Of a stretch of 64,000 nucleotides of DNA, positions 20,323 to 32,528 are shown piece by piece. Within the stretch, counting starts at the first letter, position 1, and each line of letters begins with the position of its first letter. The notes under the pieces were generated by a model. The model worked only from the letters and a program-made list of their open reading frames with translations. It ran no database searches and had not been told where the DNA came from. This stretch comes from Diaporthe sp. PMI_573 (taxonomy: Eukaryota > Ascomycota > Sordariomycetes > Diaporthales > Diaporthaceae), in assembly GCA_021399435.1 (NCBI GenBank), contig JAJTUP010000005.1:682001-746000 (forward strand), given 5' to 3'. The position numbers and the translations under genes are program-made.

Positions 20323-21420
20323 TTGCGATTCTGGTTTGGAATAATATCTTATGTGTTGATGTTGGCTGTAGACTAATGTCTGAATACGGGATAGTTGCGG
20401 GTGAAACATAGGAACCACGTTCCTCCCCGTGGGTTTTATCATTGATGCTGGATCATGGGCTCGAGTCTGTGGAAGGGCCCGCGGGGCCCGTGACCGCATG
20501 CACCGGATGCAACGCACTTGGGAGGCTCTTGCCAGTGTGGAGGAGCGGAGGAGCGGCAGAATATTCAGACCACCGGCCCCGGGGCCGTCACGGTGGTTTC
20601 CCATCCCTGGGATGTTGTACACTACACAAAACATGTGTCCGCTCCACTCAATTTGGTGCACTCGGCCCTATGCACGCTCTAGAGAATAAACCGAGTTGTC
20701 ACGTAAATTGATTGCCAACCCTAATTATTTTGAATAACCACAGGAATTAGCAGAGCGAGTTGTAGCCCAAAGCCTGTTAGTATATAGCAGTGATCAATTT
20801 TACACTAATTATTTACTATACCTAAGCTGGGCTGGCAGGTAATGGAATCTCCGGCCGAACTGATATCGGTCTTTTGAGAGAGATATCCGCAGTGACGAAT
20901 CCACCTTATGATTACTTCGGCGATTTGAACCGTAGTGCTCCGTGTGCCGAGCCCCTCGCAAGCTCGGGACACGACCCACTCCGGTGACCGATTTGAATCG
21001 TAGTAAAAACGCTCCCACATGCCGTGTTCCTCGCAGGCTCGGACATACCGGGCTTTCCCCATTGACTCGAGCCCCCTCTACCCAAAATTAAATCAATAGC
21101 CTTCGCTCCCAACCTTGTCGTAACCCGGCTATAGTGTAAGTTTAAGCGGCTGCTCCCTCATGCCACACCGTAGCCGCGGCGCCCGTTGTTGCTTGGGTTG
21201 TCAGACTAAAGTTTTGGCTGTTCTTGTCGCAAGCCCCTCAAAAGGTAGCCTGGGCTGGTTGGCCCAGGGCGAACCAGCCCGGGTGTCACCGGTCAGCGTG
21301 CAGCTAACAAGTATATAAACCCAGAAGCCATTCATGTCTATCACCATCATATCTTCTAGCCCAGCAGCAAAATCATCAGAAGAAACCATCACATTAGTCA
21401 ATTTTACTTCAGCCGATACG
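20323..21420. promoter_or_regulatory. Divergent P450/SDR promoter with inverted repeat and TATA box
   Basis: A 1.1-kb gap between divergent genes. GGGCTGGTT (21252-21260) and AACCAGCCC (21272-21280) are perfect reverse complements around an 11-bp spacer, about 140 bp before the SDR start. A TATATAAA box lies at 21312-21319. Its closeness to an in-frame ATG at 21334 argues against that start and for 21421. The region also contains the imperfect duplication at 20921-21052. Confidence 0.5.
20921..21052. repeat. Imperfect tandem duplication of about 65 bp
   Basis: Two consecutive segments starting at 20921 and 20989 share CGATTTGAA(C/T)CGTAGT, then a TGCCG block and CCTCGCA(A/G)GCTCGG. Substitutions and small gaps separate the copies. 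No RNA or protein function is evident. Confidence 0.7.
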
Positions 21421-22237
21421 ATGACTTCAGTCTCTTTGAAACCATTCGCCGAGAAAGTGATTGCAGTCACTGGGGCCGCTAGTGGTATTGGCCGCGCTGT
21501 GGCCGTCTACCTTGCCAACCGTGGAGCATCTCTTGCAATCTCGGACGTTCAGAAGGATGCCCTGACGAAACTGTCGGGAGAACTGTCGGCCGCTGGAGCG
21601 CGTGTGGAGGCCACGGTTGTGGACGTCAGCAATCCTGGCCAAGTCAAAGACTGGATCGAGAAGACAGTGAAGACGCTCGGGAAACTGGATGGCGCGGCTA
21701 ACATTGCTGGGATAAGCGGTTCGATGGTGGACCGCCTCGAGACGCAGACTGACGAAGATTGGAAGCTGGTCATCGACATCAACCTGTCTGGGACCATGTA
21801 CTCCATGCGAGAAGAAATCAAGCATCTCAGGGACGGAGGGTCGATTGTCAATGCCTCGAGTGTGCTTGGTTTGAGAAGCGCACCTGATGCTGGTAGCGCA
21901 TCTTATGTTGCTAGCAAGCATGCGGTATTGGGTATTACCAGACAAGCGGCAAGGGAATATGGTCATCGAAACATCCGTGTGAACTGCGTCAATCCGTAAG
22001 TGAAGGCTCCCTCGTTTCAATTTATTTTATAGTTATACTTATATTTTGGACAGTGGGGCCATCGACACTCCCATGATGGCGCCAGCAAAGGACGATACCT
22101 CGGGCGCCTATGTTCCGCCCATTGCTAGGTGGGGTCAACCTGAGGATGTGGCCGCATTGGTGGGATTTCTGTTGGGTGACGAGTCTACTTACATCTCGGG
22201 GACGTCAATCGTGATTGACGGAGCACTTACATGCTGA
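21421..22237 (+). CDS. Classical short-chain dehydrogenase/reductase
   Basis: An NAD(P)-dependent oxidoreductase of 252 residues from two exons (21421-21995 and 22054-22237) joined at CVNPGAIDTPM. The cofactor motif TGAASGIG is at about residues 17-24, and Asp in AISDVQK (about residue 42) favours NAD. NIAG replaces the usual NNAG. The catalytic triad is Ser near 146, Tyr162 and Lys166 (YVASK). The C-terminal STYISGTSIVIDGALT is typical of the FabG-like group. An upstream in-frame ATG (21334) was rejected because a TATA box lies directly before it. Its divergent position relative to the P450 suggests joint action on one substrate. The substrate is not predictable. Confidence 0.93.
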
Positions 22238-23251
22238 ACGATGCCAGCTTTCAGGGGCACAGCCCAAATGAATGATTGTCCAAGGCATCAATTGGATGGG
22301 AACGTCTTGTAGCTTCAGATCTACACAAATAAATACATAGTATATCACGCCCCGGCTACGCTATCAAAGCCCTCTGTAATCATCTATATGGTCTCCGCCA
22401 CCATCAGGTCTTATTGTCTCATTAGAAGCCATAGGCTGCTGTGCAGGATAGCAGGGCGATTGGTTGCCGAGACCCGGTTTTGGAAGTGTCTCTCCCTTAG
22501 AACATTATCTCGGTTCTTGCGAAAGCCTAGGGAGCTTGAGGCGCCTTTTCGAGGAGGCATAGAGGGAGCTGGACGTGGAATTGAAAGGTTTCCGATTCCC
22601 AGCGGGTTGAAAATTCGGTTTGAGCTGGGCTATGGAACGAAGTCCGCGGAGAAACTATATGGTAATACACGCATAAAAGATCAAGCACTTTATCACTTTA
22701 CACATACCCAGATCATCTGAATTATTCAAAGTGGAATTGAAAGTGGTGGGCGCTGCACCTGATGATTCGTACTGGAGCAATTCATGGTCCTGTTCTGGCT
22801 GAAAGCAGACATCCCTTCACCTTAGCCTAGGGACCTTCCACGGCATTCCCTGAAATCGATATACCAGCATATCGAAGAATGAAGACACCCTCACTTTCAT
22901 GCATCAGGTCCAATCTCACATTGGCAATATTGACCGAGCTTGGTGTGGCCTCCCGCTCGCTACTTGGTGCTAAACGCTGCCTGGCAGCTTCTCCGAAAAG
23001 GGTGAGACAGTGTCCATCAGCCTCACTCAGCCGCAGCCAGCAACTGAATTTTTCCGCACGTATCTGCTAACCGTTAACACAACAGGTTCCAATGAAGCTG
23101 CATTAGCCTTAGCAGCCACTTCGCGTAGTGCGACGGGACATAAACACCGATACTTGCCGAGCTACGCTTGACATAAATAATACCTCTCGCAATAACATAG
23201 AAGCTGCTCTCAAGTCTTTCCCGTTTTCTCACCTAACAAGTCACGAATACA
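22238..23251. other. Intergenic region
   Basis: About 1 kb upstream of a HET gene. A 110-codon ORF at 22388-22720 shows no family features. Nothing else is recognisable. Confidence 0.5.
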
Positions 23252-25087
23252 ATGGCACAGTCCAGACCGGTTTACACTCCTCTCTCCGCATCGCTACGAG
23301 AGATTCGCTTGCTGCGGATCCTGCCAGATTCGCATCCGAAAAGCCTCAAGTGCGAGCTGGGTGTTCACCGCCTCGACGCCCCCGAGATAACCCCATACAC
23401 TGCTTTATCCTATGTCTGGGGGCAACCAGACCCAAGCGGAGAATGCACAATCTCCTTGAATGGCCACAATAAACCTGTCACGCCAAACCTGCTGCAGGCC
23501 TTGCAATCATTCCACGAGCTCAGCCATGTTGGGTATCTATGGGCCGACGCGATCTGCATTCATCAGTCGGACCTGGAGGAGAAAATGAGCCAGGTCTCAA
23601 TAATGGACGCTATCTACGCCAGCGCGATCAAGACCATCATCTGGCTGGGGCCGAGTGAGGACGACAGCGATGCAGGAATGGATTTGATAGCCAACCTACA
23701 AGAGGGCAGCCTCACAGTTCCTGAATTCGACGCAGAGTTGAGAAGGGGGCTTCTTGCTGTCACAAAGCTGATGCAACGACCGTGGTGGACCAGGACGTGG
23801 GTACTACAGGAGGCATTTCTTTCACAGAGCCCCGTCGCGCGTTGCGGTATGAAGGAGGTTCCTTTCACGAGATTTATCTTTCTCAAGAAACAGTCTGATC
23901 AAGCCTACTGGTCGACACAGGGCAAATGGCGCGGTATCACTCTATTTGAGCGCGTGCCTTTCACATCTTGTCTGTCCAACTGGGACATCACAAAAGCTGA
24001 GCTGAGTTCGCCGCAACGGGCCTCTTTATTCTCGTGGATTATATCCATGAGCCACAAGTTGCACGCCACGGAGATGCGGGACAAAGTCTTTGCTCTTCTG
24101 GGCCTGGTGTCGGACGAGGATCGCGCGGCTATCTGTCCTGACTATAAGAGACCGATGCGAGACATCTTGATTGACGTTACTCTGCAAAGCATGCGGACGG
24201 AGGGGTTGATGTTCCTGAATGTCGTGGAGCCCGAGGACATGAAGCCTTCTGATCTCAACCTTCCATCATGGGTACCGTACCTCCTTGGCGGGCATAGCAT
24301 GCAGAACTTGGTGGGTTACAAGCCACGGTTCGGAGCAAATTTGGACGAGAACTACAACACTTGGGCAAAGCTGTTCAAAGGCTCCGGAATTAATGCGTCC
24401 AACCCGAAATCCGTGTTAAGCCCGAATCGAGAACACGCAGGCATGTTTCTGGACGGCATTGTGGTAGACGAGGTGACCTTTGCAGATCCCATGCCCCATG
24501 TGACAGAATACCGTGGGCCGGATGATCTCGTCGCTGCCAAAGTCAAGGCCGAACGAGTGCGAGCGGCCATCGACACCATCAAAAGATGGGAACCACGAGC
24601 CCTCCAGGGATCATCCGAGCCAGCCGGAGGGTATTACGACACGCTCGGGGGTCGTGAGGAGGCCTTCTGGAGGACCCTTGCCTGCGACGGCTCGGCCACA
24701 CGAGTTCGACCGCTACCGCCCGATTGCGGCCGTCGGTTTAACGCGTTCATGGGCAGATGCCCGCCTCTCGGCCGAGAGGTCGTGCTCGATGAGACACTCC
24801 AGGACGACTGGGTCCGAGAGTATGCCGTGCCCGTAGTCGCCAAGACCATGCACAGGTCTTTCATCCTCACGCGTAAAGGGCGAATGGGCCTAGCGGTCCG
24901 GGGTGTTGCGAATGGTGACTTGGTCATTATAGCTAAAGAATCTGATGTTCCCTTGATCGTACGTAGGCACACAGTCTATGGTTTCAAGTTCATCGGTGAA
25001 GCCTACGTTCACGGAATCATGGATGGGGAGGCTGTTTCGCAAGCATCAGAGCAGGGAGTCAAAATTAAGAACTTCTGTTTCAGATGA
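23252..25087 (+). CDS. HET-domain protein
   Basis: 611 residues in one exon. The HET domain covers about residues 45-195, with YTALSYVWGQP, LWADAICIHQSD, ASAIKTIIWLGP and RPWWTRTWVLQEA. The C-terminal half is the usual long variable region of HET proteins and includes KVFALLGLVSDE, followed by a late YGFKFIGEAYVHGIMDGE segment. That last segment is shared in pattern with the 715-residue HET protein at 35.5 kb (AAYVDGKMQGE), so the two may be distant paralogues. The probable role is a death-inducing or signalling module in non-self recognition; no partner gene is proven. No introns, signal peptide or membrane spans are visible. Confidence 0.93.
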   Translation: MAQSRPVYTPLSASLREIRLLRILPDSHPKSLKCELGVHRLDAPEITPYTALSYVWGQPDPSGECTISLNGHNKPVTPNLLQALQSFHELSHVGYLWADAICIHQSDLEEKMSQVSIMDAIYASAIKTIIWLGPSEDDSDAGMDLIANLQEGSLTVPEFDAELRRGLLAVTKLMQRPWWTRTWVLQEAFLSQSPVARCGMKEVPFTRFIFLKKQSDQAYWSTQGKWRGITLFERVPFTSCLSNWDITKAELSSPQRASLFSWIISMSHKLHATEMRDKVFALLGLVSDEDRAAICPDYKRPMRDILIDVTLQSMRTEGLMFLNVVEPEDMKPSDLNLPSWVPYLLGGHSMQNLVGYKPRFGANLDENYNTWAKLFKGSGINASNPKSVLSPNREHAGMFLDGIVVDEVTFADPMPHVTEYRGPDDLVAAKVKAERVRAAIDTIKRWEPRALQGSSEPAGGYYDTLGGREEAFWRTLACDGSATRVRPLPPDCGRRFNAFMGRCPPLGREVVLDETLQDDWVREYAVPVVAKTMHRSFILTRKGRMGLAVRGVANGDLVIIAKESDVPLIVRRHTVYGFKFIGEAYVHGIMDGEAVSQASEQGVKIKNFCFR

Positions 25088-25722
25088 ATAAAATCAATCC
25101 AGTCAAATGAAAGACAGACACCATAAATAGATCTGCCGTGCCTACAGAAGAAAAAGGATGGAAGCAAGGGGAGGAGAGATTTTGGGCAGCAATCGGGAAC
25201 AGTATGGCGTTTCAGTCATTTTCCTCAGATTGCCACAATTAGAATGCGACTCCAGAGAAAGGGGTCAATTCAACTCAATGCCCTGCTTTATGCTCTGAAT
25301 TTCAGCATCGCTCCTTCTGCTCTAATAATCTGTAGACAGCCTGAGCTCTAGAGCCATACGAAAGTTTACACATTTTCAATGTTCAGATTACAGACTTGAT
25401 CAACCAATGTCAAAAGAGTCCCCGCCACGTGAACTAACTATTCCTACAGAACAGCACGTCCTGACATGCATAAAATGAACTACAGGAGAGGAACTCGATT
25501 TTCCATTACTATTGGATGTCCTGTGGTGTACGCATGCGTTATATGTCGTATTGAACAAAGCCAGCCTGTTTGGAAGTAGGTAATTAGCTTTAATATAGTT
25601 ATATAATTTCCCTGGACTGTTCATCAGGCAGAGGCCTGCGTGAGATTGAAAGTGACTATTATGATTATTAGAACATCAATTTCATATTAAGTTAAAGAAA
25701 ACCTCAGATCTATAGCTCTCGT
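25088..25722. other. Intergenic region
   Basis: 635 bp between the 3' ends of the HET gene and the NACHT gene. It is moderately AT-rich and no gene is recognised. Confidence 0.55.
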
Positions 25723-28700
25723 TTATTCTTCCGACGACGAGGAAGAGCTGCGCTCGTGCTTCCTCTTCCTCCCTCTTGGCTCTGTTGCAACAACCACAGG
25801 CGTATACAGATTCAATGGGAAGACCTGTTGGGCAATCTTATCTAATGACTGTAAACTCTCTGCAGTTCCTGGCTCTCGAGAAACCAAGCTTGTATATAGA
25901 ACGTTGGTAACCTTGGCGAAGAAGGGCAAGTTCCAGTGCAGCTCCTCTTTGTCTTTATTGCCAAGGACCGCACAAAACTCGTCACTGGCATTTTCCAATA
26001 CCTCTTCGCTACTTAGCCGCAAAATTTCCGAAAGTACTTGGAGATAAAGTGCCTGGATCGGTGGAGACCGACTCAGGACGTCGAAGCAAAGATCGAGATA
26101 GACTATTGTGGCAGCCCTGTTCCTGTAGGTGGCAGATGTAGAACTGGGCCCTGCCATTAGCGCACCAGGGTCAGCTCCAGCCTTCAAAAACAATTTGAGG
26201 ATTTCTTCTTCAAGCAGCAAGGAAAGAAAACGCTTTGCATTGCTCCGCTCCCTAGCCCACCACTGACAAATAAGTGCAAAGAGTTGGGTCCATGGACCCA
26301 TGCCTTGACAGTCGTCTTTCTTGTTCGGATCCATGCCACGGTTATCCAGTAGACAGACCAGAACGTCAGTTCCTCTTCCACGATATAATTGAATGTTCTG
26401 AGTCATGAACGGTTCCGGCGTGAAAAATCGCAGTATCGGCAGCGACCCGATATCTTTCAGAAACCCCGGTTCAGAATCCAGCTTGCTGCGAAGATAGTCG
26501 AAGAGCCCTTGTTGTAACAGCTGCTCTCGAAGAAAGCTTGCCTCATGTTCGACCAAGAGTGAGGAACAAATGCGAGGTTTTCCTCGGAAAGCATGGATAG
26601 AAGACTGCGGTCAAGTTCGTCCAGTAGATCGCGGTGGCGAATATCATCAGACATGTGAGTTTCGATCTCACCGGCATACCTTAAGGCTTGCAATACTAGC
26701 CCTAGCAAAATGCCATGTCCTTCCTCACCGCCGCTGCTGGCAGCATCAAAATTACCAAAGCTTTTGCGCGTTATTTGATTCGGGACGGAGGAAGTCTTGA
26801 TCATAGCAACGTGAGCTTTGAGGATGCTGAGGATTGGCCGGAATTTCAGACGACAATCAGCTTTGGCGGCAAGAAAGTCGTACATTTCCAGAGTATTGAG
26901 AAAATCCCTGACAGTACGGTGAAGGAAGGTCACAGTTCCATCATGGGGGTTGACCTCAAGAAGACCACGGGTCCTGCTGTCGAGGTGCCAAGATATGTTG
27001 CTCCGTATCTCCTCGATCTCACCCTCATTCATGAGTCGAATTGGATGATTGATCGCGTAATCGTTATCTCGATATTCTTGGAAGTGAAAGTGATAAATGA
27101 GGAAGCTCAACTGGCTTTCGGTTGAAGCGTTGGCAATTTGAAGTGCTGTCGACATGTGACTGTGATAAAAAGGCTCGATGGCTTCCAGCATGGTCTTGAA
27201 GAACGGTTCCAGTTGCGATGGAAAGCTTTCAAGGCGCCTCTGTAGGTCTACAAATGCGTCTCGGTCGGTAAGTCCTTCTCTCAAGAGCTTGACGACAAGA
27301 ACAACCCAGAGAAAGACTCCATTGGACTTTGCTGCAATTTCCGAGATTAACCATTGTCCTTGGGAATCGTTGGCAGAGACTGTGGCCCAACGTGGATGTT
27401 CTTCAAGTCGACTTGAGGCATAACCGAGAATGTCATTTCGTGTTAGGTCCTGGATGTAGAGTTTGGGAAATTCGAGCCCAAATTGCTCCTCAAAGATATT
27501 CCAGGGGCGGCTGGACAAGCAGAGCTTCACATTGCCAGACGTTGCCAGGCCTTTTAACGTCCGACAAAGTTGAGTTCGGTCTTCGTGGTCGCCGCTGTAT
27601 TCATCCAATCCATCAATGATAAAGCATACCTTGAGACCAGTGTTGTCTCTGCTCACAAAAGTCTGCAAAGCTTCACGGAGCTCCAGTAGCGACCAGGAAC
27701 CCGCAGACTCCCAGGCTTTCCACCTCTCCACGCATGTTGGCTCGATCAGATCTGGATATTGGCGGAACACATCGTAAAGCAAGCTCTGGAAAAGACCTTG
27801 CAGAGACTTCTGCATTGAAGTCCCGGTAATCCAGAAGTAATGGCTGACGATGGCTGCTTTGCAGGGTTGAGCCCATTCAGAGATCAAGCGGGAAGTGATG
27901 CTTGAGTCGGCGATGTATTTCATCAAAGTTGATTTCCCAGACCCAGGCCTTCCAGAGACCCAGAAGATTCCATCTCCTCTTTTAAGCCAAGCGCCTATGC
28001 TGGGACCAAGATCTGGATCCTGATCTGCCATGAGTGCCCATTTGAACGTCTTCTCGTGGGCCATGGCAATCTGTATATGTCTGACAGGACGGCTGTCGAA
28101 TTTGAGGCTCTGCAGGATACCCTGCTGCCTTTCCAGGTTCTGTTCTGTCAGAGACAATGACTGCAATTTCTCCTGGAGACAGTCAACGTCGCCAATTGTG
28201 AAAGGGCCTTGCATATTTGGTGATTCTTTTGCCTCTAGTCCTAACTTCAGCCTATGATGAACATCATTGAGTCCGTCGCTGATATCCTTGAGGGTTGTTC
28301 CCTGATCTGCGTGCAACTTGAGACTCCGTCGCTGTAAAGTTTCTAGCCGCTCCGACTGAGAGCGGCTGCAATAGCTACACAAAGCGTCAGCTGAGTGGTG
28401 TATGTCAACGTGCTGCAGAAGAACTAGCACTTACTATGCAAGTGTACAGATGTGGATTGTCATCGTAACTTGAGTACGAGAAAGTCGCGCCTCAAGTTCG
28501 TCGATGCTGGACTTCTCCCATGCCTTTCTGAAAGCAACTTTGAAACTCTCCCATTTCCCTTTAGATCCATTCTTCGTCCTGAGCGTCTTCGTGACTCGGA
28601 GGAGTTCGTCTCCATCGGTTTTGAAAGCAGTACAGAGGCTCTTGATTGCAATAAAGACCTTGGTGACATCATCCTCAGGAATTCCTTCAGGAATCCTATG

Positions 28701-28889
28701 GTCGGCGCAAGACTGGAGACCTTGGCATAAGTCTTGCAATTGCTCACAAACTGCGTCGAGTCGTGTAATATCGATATTGCATCCAGTGTTGGATTGCCTG
28801 ACTTCGAGAGTGCCTTTGATAAGACCGGATGCGAATGAGACAAATGAGAAGACATTTGACGCCAGTCCCAGTGCTGTCAGAGGGTCCAT
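25723..28889 (-). CDS. NACHT-domain STAND (NLR-like) protein with probable frameshift
   Basis: A fungal NLR-like NTPase. Exon 1 (28889-28435) starts MDPLTALGLASNVFSFV, the usual start of the fungal STAND N-terminal domain, and is spliced over a 60-bp intron to exon 2, which starts at 28374. A coiled-coil-like stretch precedes the NACHT domain. The P-loop GRPGSGKST lies near residue 290 and Walker B CFIIDGLDEYSG follows. The frame ends at 26457, but the expected C-terminal sequence continues in another frame from about 26560 to 25723 (ASFLREQLLQQGLFDYL...). I found no plausible intron joining them, so a one-base shift between about 26530 and 26565 is likely, either a real mutation or a sequencing error. 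The restored tail ends in a basic KRKHE patch and a serine run. Confidence 0.82.
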
Positions 28890-29886
28890 GGTGGCCTTGT
28901 AGTGGAAGATACTGGAAGAGTAGATCAATTTCGAAAGCAGTGGTGAAGTAACCAGTATTTGGATGGAGAAACCATCGACTTCTGGCTGAAAGAGGATGGA
29001 AATATCTTGTCACATATCATGACGCAATCGACTATTTAAATAGGTAGGAAGGTGACTAGCCACCCGACTTGCATCTGCACCCTAGCCTCCTCAGGCCACC
29101 CCTCCCCCTGACACAGCCTCGATGGCCCCGATTGAGTGTGGTTGCCCCGGGGCAGGTATTGTTTGTTCGTGGTGAAGAGAGCTGTCATGAAAATCCTCTA
29201 AAAAGCATGCGGCCAAATGTGTGGATGATACCTCTACTTGCTGCGCCATCACCCACATGCAGCCATTTTGATTGCTATTCTCAAACTAGTCGGGCGATGT
29301 GTTGGCTTGGAACATTTTGAAGTCTGCCTTGCCTCACGGGATGCTTTGATCGCGTCCTAATGCATGTCAGCCCGCTGTTTCTCCAGCACTACTAGTACAA
29401 GCAAGCATGGATTACCATCCCATTTGCAGCGGTCAACCAGTGGTTTCGTGGTGCGGCCCTAACATGCGAGACGGAATATGCACTTCAGCAGCAGCACTAT
29501 GTAGGACAAAGTCAGGCGACGATAATAGCTGACGACTCGGAATCAAGATGGCTTTGACCGCCCCCACCTCACGCCACCCGTCCCAAGGAAAAGCTCTGCA
29601 GCAGCTTATTAGTCCCCACTTGATAACCGCAATCTGGGCGGATTGCTCGTAGTGGCGCAGATTCAATACCAGCTGGCAGCCCACAGATACTTCAAGGTGG
29701 TTTCGTTTTTAATCCGTGTACGTACGCTTCTTAAGCAGTATGTAGGCGGTCCCTTCATACAGTGGTAAACGCTTAAATACAAAGAAGTACTAGGTACGCA
29801 AATATCTTCTTTTATTAAGTACCCTCTTATTATATCTTTTATTTTTTAAAGAATAAAACTTTAATAAATCTTTTTCAAAATTTATT
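28890..29886. other. Intergenic region
   Basis: About 1 kb between the NACHT gene start and the transposon. It contains only short unconvincing ORFs. Confidence 0.5.
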
Positions 29887-29887
29887 A

Positions 29888-30060
29888 ACGTGGTTTACCA
29901 GTCAGTGGGTCATACCAGTCAGTGGGACACTTTTGCTAACTTAACCAACTTTTGCCAATCCTAGCACCCACCAGGTGCTAAAGGGTCAGTTAAAATTGGC
30001 ACTAATTGGTGCCAACTGCTTTAAATTCCTTATTTCTAATTGATTCGGTTAATTTGGAGA
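29888..30060 (+). repeat. Left terminal inverted repeat
   Basis: About 173 bp matching the reverse complement of 32529-32700 with scattered, mainly transition, differences. CCAGTCAGTGGG occurs at about 29898-29909 and 29915-29926. Confidence 0.92.
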
Positions 30061-31249
30061 GGTTGGTGCTACTATAGTGTTAGTCTAAAGTGGACGACTT
30101 TTGGTGGGAAAATCGGCTTCCCCACCAAAATAGAGTATTTCAGCCATATAGGATCAACCTTAATCTATACTAGCCAGACCAACTATTTAGGCAGTCTACC
30201 GCAGACCGCTTGAAAATGTGCTATTATTTACTCGGAATCTAAATGACTAGACTCTTCTACATCTTTCTCACAAGTTCTTACATTGTGCCTAGTCTCGCTA
30301 TAGTTGCCATATTGTCATTTAGATAGTCCGCCGTAGACCGCCTTCTTGCTATTACTAGCTATTTTACTAGCTAGCTGCTTCTCCTTTTATTTTTCTTTAA
30401 TTATTGTCTGGGAATCCTTAATACTAAGTGCCCCTCTAAGCTAAACCCGACTTCTTTTGGCCCTCCGGTACTTAGTGTTAAAAACACCTAGATTAAGGGT
30501 AGAGGGCTAAGGGTAGAGGGACATAGTAAGGCTGTAGTCAAGATATTCTTCAACACCTTACAGAGAACAAATTCAAGGAAGGAGGAGGCAAGCTAGGTGT
30601 AGGAGGGAAAAAGTTGATCTGACTGAAGAACTAACTATCTATCTGAGAGGAAAAGGCTAGGTATATATACATAGAAGGTTCGGACCTTCGGAGAGGTATA
30701 TTCCTCTGACGGAGAGAATAATGACTTGAGAAAAACAGGGGCTAGAAAGAGAAATGGGAAAGGGCGGAAGGAATAACTCTGATAAGAAGATTCTGCCAAG
30801 CTAGGCTAGCTGGTTTCTCCACTTATATCTAGAGGCTTGCATAGATAGCCTATTCTTTCTGAAGGAGGCGGATAGGGGCTGAGGGAGGCTGGAAGGGCTT
30901 TGAAGGGGCTGAAGGAGGCTGAAGGGGTCTGGGGGTCTGAAGGAGGCTGTTTATAACACTTAGTAAGCCCAATATTAGCCTTTTTAAAGGTACAGACCCG
31001 ATTATTTAAAAGAGTGATCTAATGTGCCATTACTTGTACGCCCTTTGTAAACTTCTTAACTGTCTGGATAATTAGTATAGGAGAGCTGCCCTAGTATATA
31101 GATATTCTGCCCTTAATAAAACTTAACTGCTAGATAGTCTGGTTGGTATTAGATGGTGTTTGTAATTTCTATTTTATTGGTAATATAGGGAGGGATTATA
31201 CTGAAGTTTATAGGTAGACATCTAGTTTAGAAATCACAGAATCTGGGTC

Positions 31250-32380
31250 TTATGGAGAAATACCAGCCCCTTTAAACCTAGATTTTATATTTTCTTCCGT
31301 AAAGACCTTATTGTAGGCTGCCTTAAACGCAATAAAGAACTTAGACTTAGTGATATAGTTGATAGATGCCTGGATAAAGAGATTGATCTTATTACCATAT
31401 ATACGCTTTAATGGCGAAAATAATGTAACGTTTAATGGCTGAAGCAGATAAGATAAGTGTGGGGGTATGCTGATAGGGATAATATTGTTGTTATTGCAAT
31501 ACTGTTCAAATTCTGCTAATATATAGCTCTTGTGTCTATCTAGGACAAGCATCTGGTATTTGTCCTTTATCTACTTAATTGTATGCTTGTTAAAGTACTA
31601 AATCTATTCTAGACTAGTCTCATTATCTGTCTACCTATTGGGAGTAGGCTTGATAATCTAGCTTAGTAGAAAGCTAGACTCTATAGTCTAGTTGGTAAGG
31701 TGGTAGGCACCTTGGATAATTATAAACGGCAGGATATACCAGCCCTTTGTATTAATATACTTAATAGCTGTTGCCTATTTCCGGTTTCCAGGCTGTACAA
31801 ATTTAGTCTTTCCCTGTCTATTGGCATGTGTAATAACCATTACTATAGTTATTACGCCCATTATAAAGCCTGTCTTATTAAAGTTATACAAGTCGTTATC
31901 TATAATCCTATACTTGGCTATTATGTTGTAAAGTAGCCGAAACTAGTTCCTAATAACCTTTAGATCTTTATAGAGGGCCCTTTGATAGTTATAAGGCCGA
32001 GAAAATCTTGTTTTCAAGCTTAGTTGTATATCTACAAAGCATCATGCCCAGTTCTTGCTAACCGGCTTGCTATTATGTAATGCCAGCAGAAGGTTAGCTA
32101 TATCTTCTATACCAAAAAGTCGCATTAGAAATCCTCGTATATCTTGCTTAATAATATATTAGACAAGTGTTTGCTCTTTGATTTGGTCAAGTTTATAGTA
32201 GTTAATGTGTAATTTATTATAGTTATGTTAGTTATTTATCCTCCTAAAGAGCGTACTTCTAGAGACGTTAAAGATATGTATAGCTTGGTATATACTTAAG
32301 GGTTTCTTTTAATTTTTTTTGAAGTTTTTAATTGCCTAAAGTGCTAGTTGGACTTTCTGTTCTTTTGGGTAGATTGGCAT
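31250..32380 (-). pseudogene. Dead Fot1/pogo-like transposase
   Basis: The minus-strand remnant begins MPIYPKEQKVQLAL at 32380 and is interrupted by many TAA/TAG codons where Trp or Gln would be expected. A helix-turn-helix-like segment (SIYQAIHIFNVSRSTLF) comes early. Later FNKTGFIMGV corresponds to the first catalytic block of this family, where Asp-Glu is expected. The longest intact piece (31552-31250) has MLVLDRHKSY, with the second catalytic Asp, and PPHLSYLLQPLNV, where the third catalytic Asp has become Asn. Both Asp losses fit G-to-A changes. The element cannot move by itself. Confidence 0.88.
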
Positions 32381-32528
32381 AGTGGTTGTTGATTTCTAGT
32401 ATATTAGATATTTAAGTAGGTAGAGTAATGCAAGATTGACGCGAAAAATAGAGACGCGATCTGCACTAAAAACAAAGCCGCCCACTAAAACTTTAAACTT
32501 TTAGACTGGCACTGCAATACTACCATAC

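Noticed and set aside
22388..22720. 110-codon ORF between the SDR and HET genes
   Set aside because: No signal peptide, domain or splice evidence.
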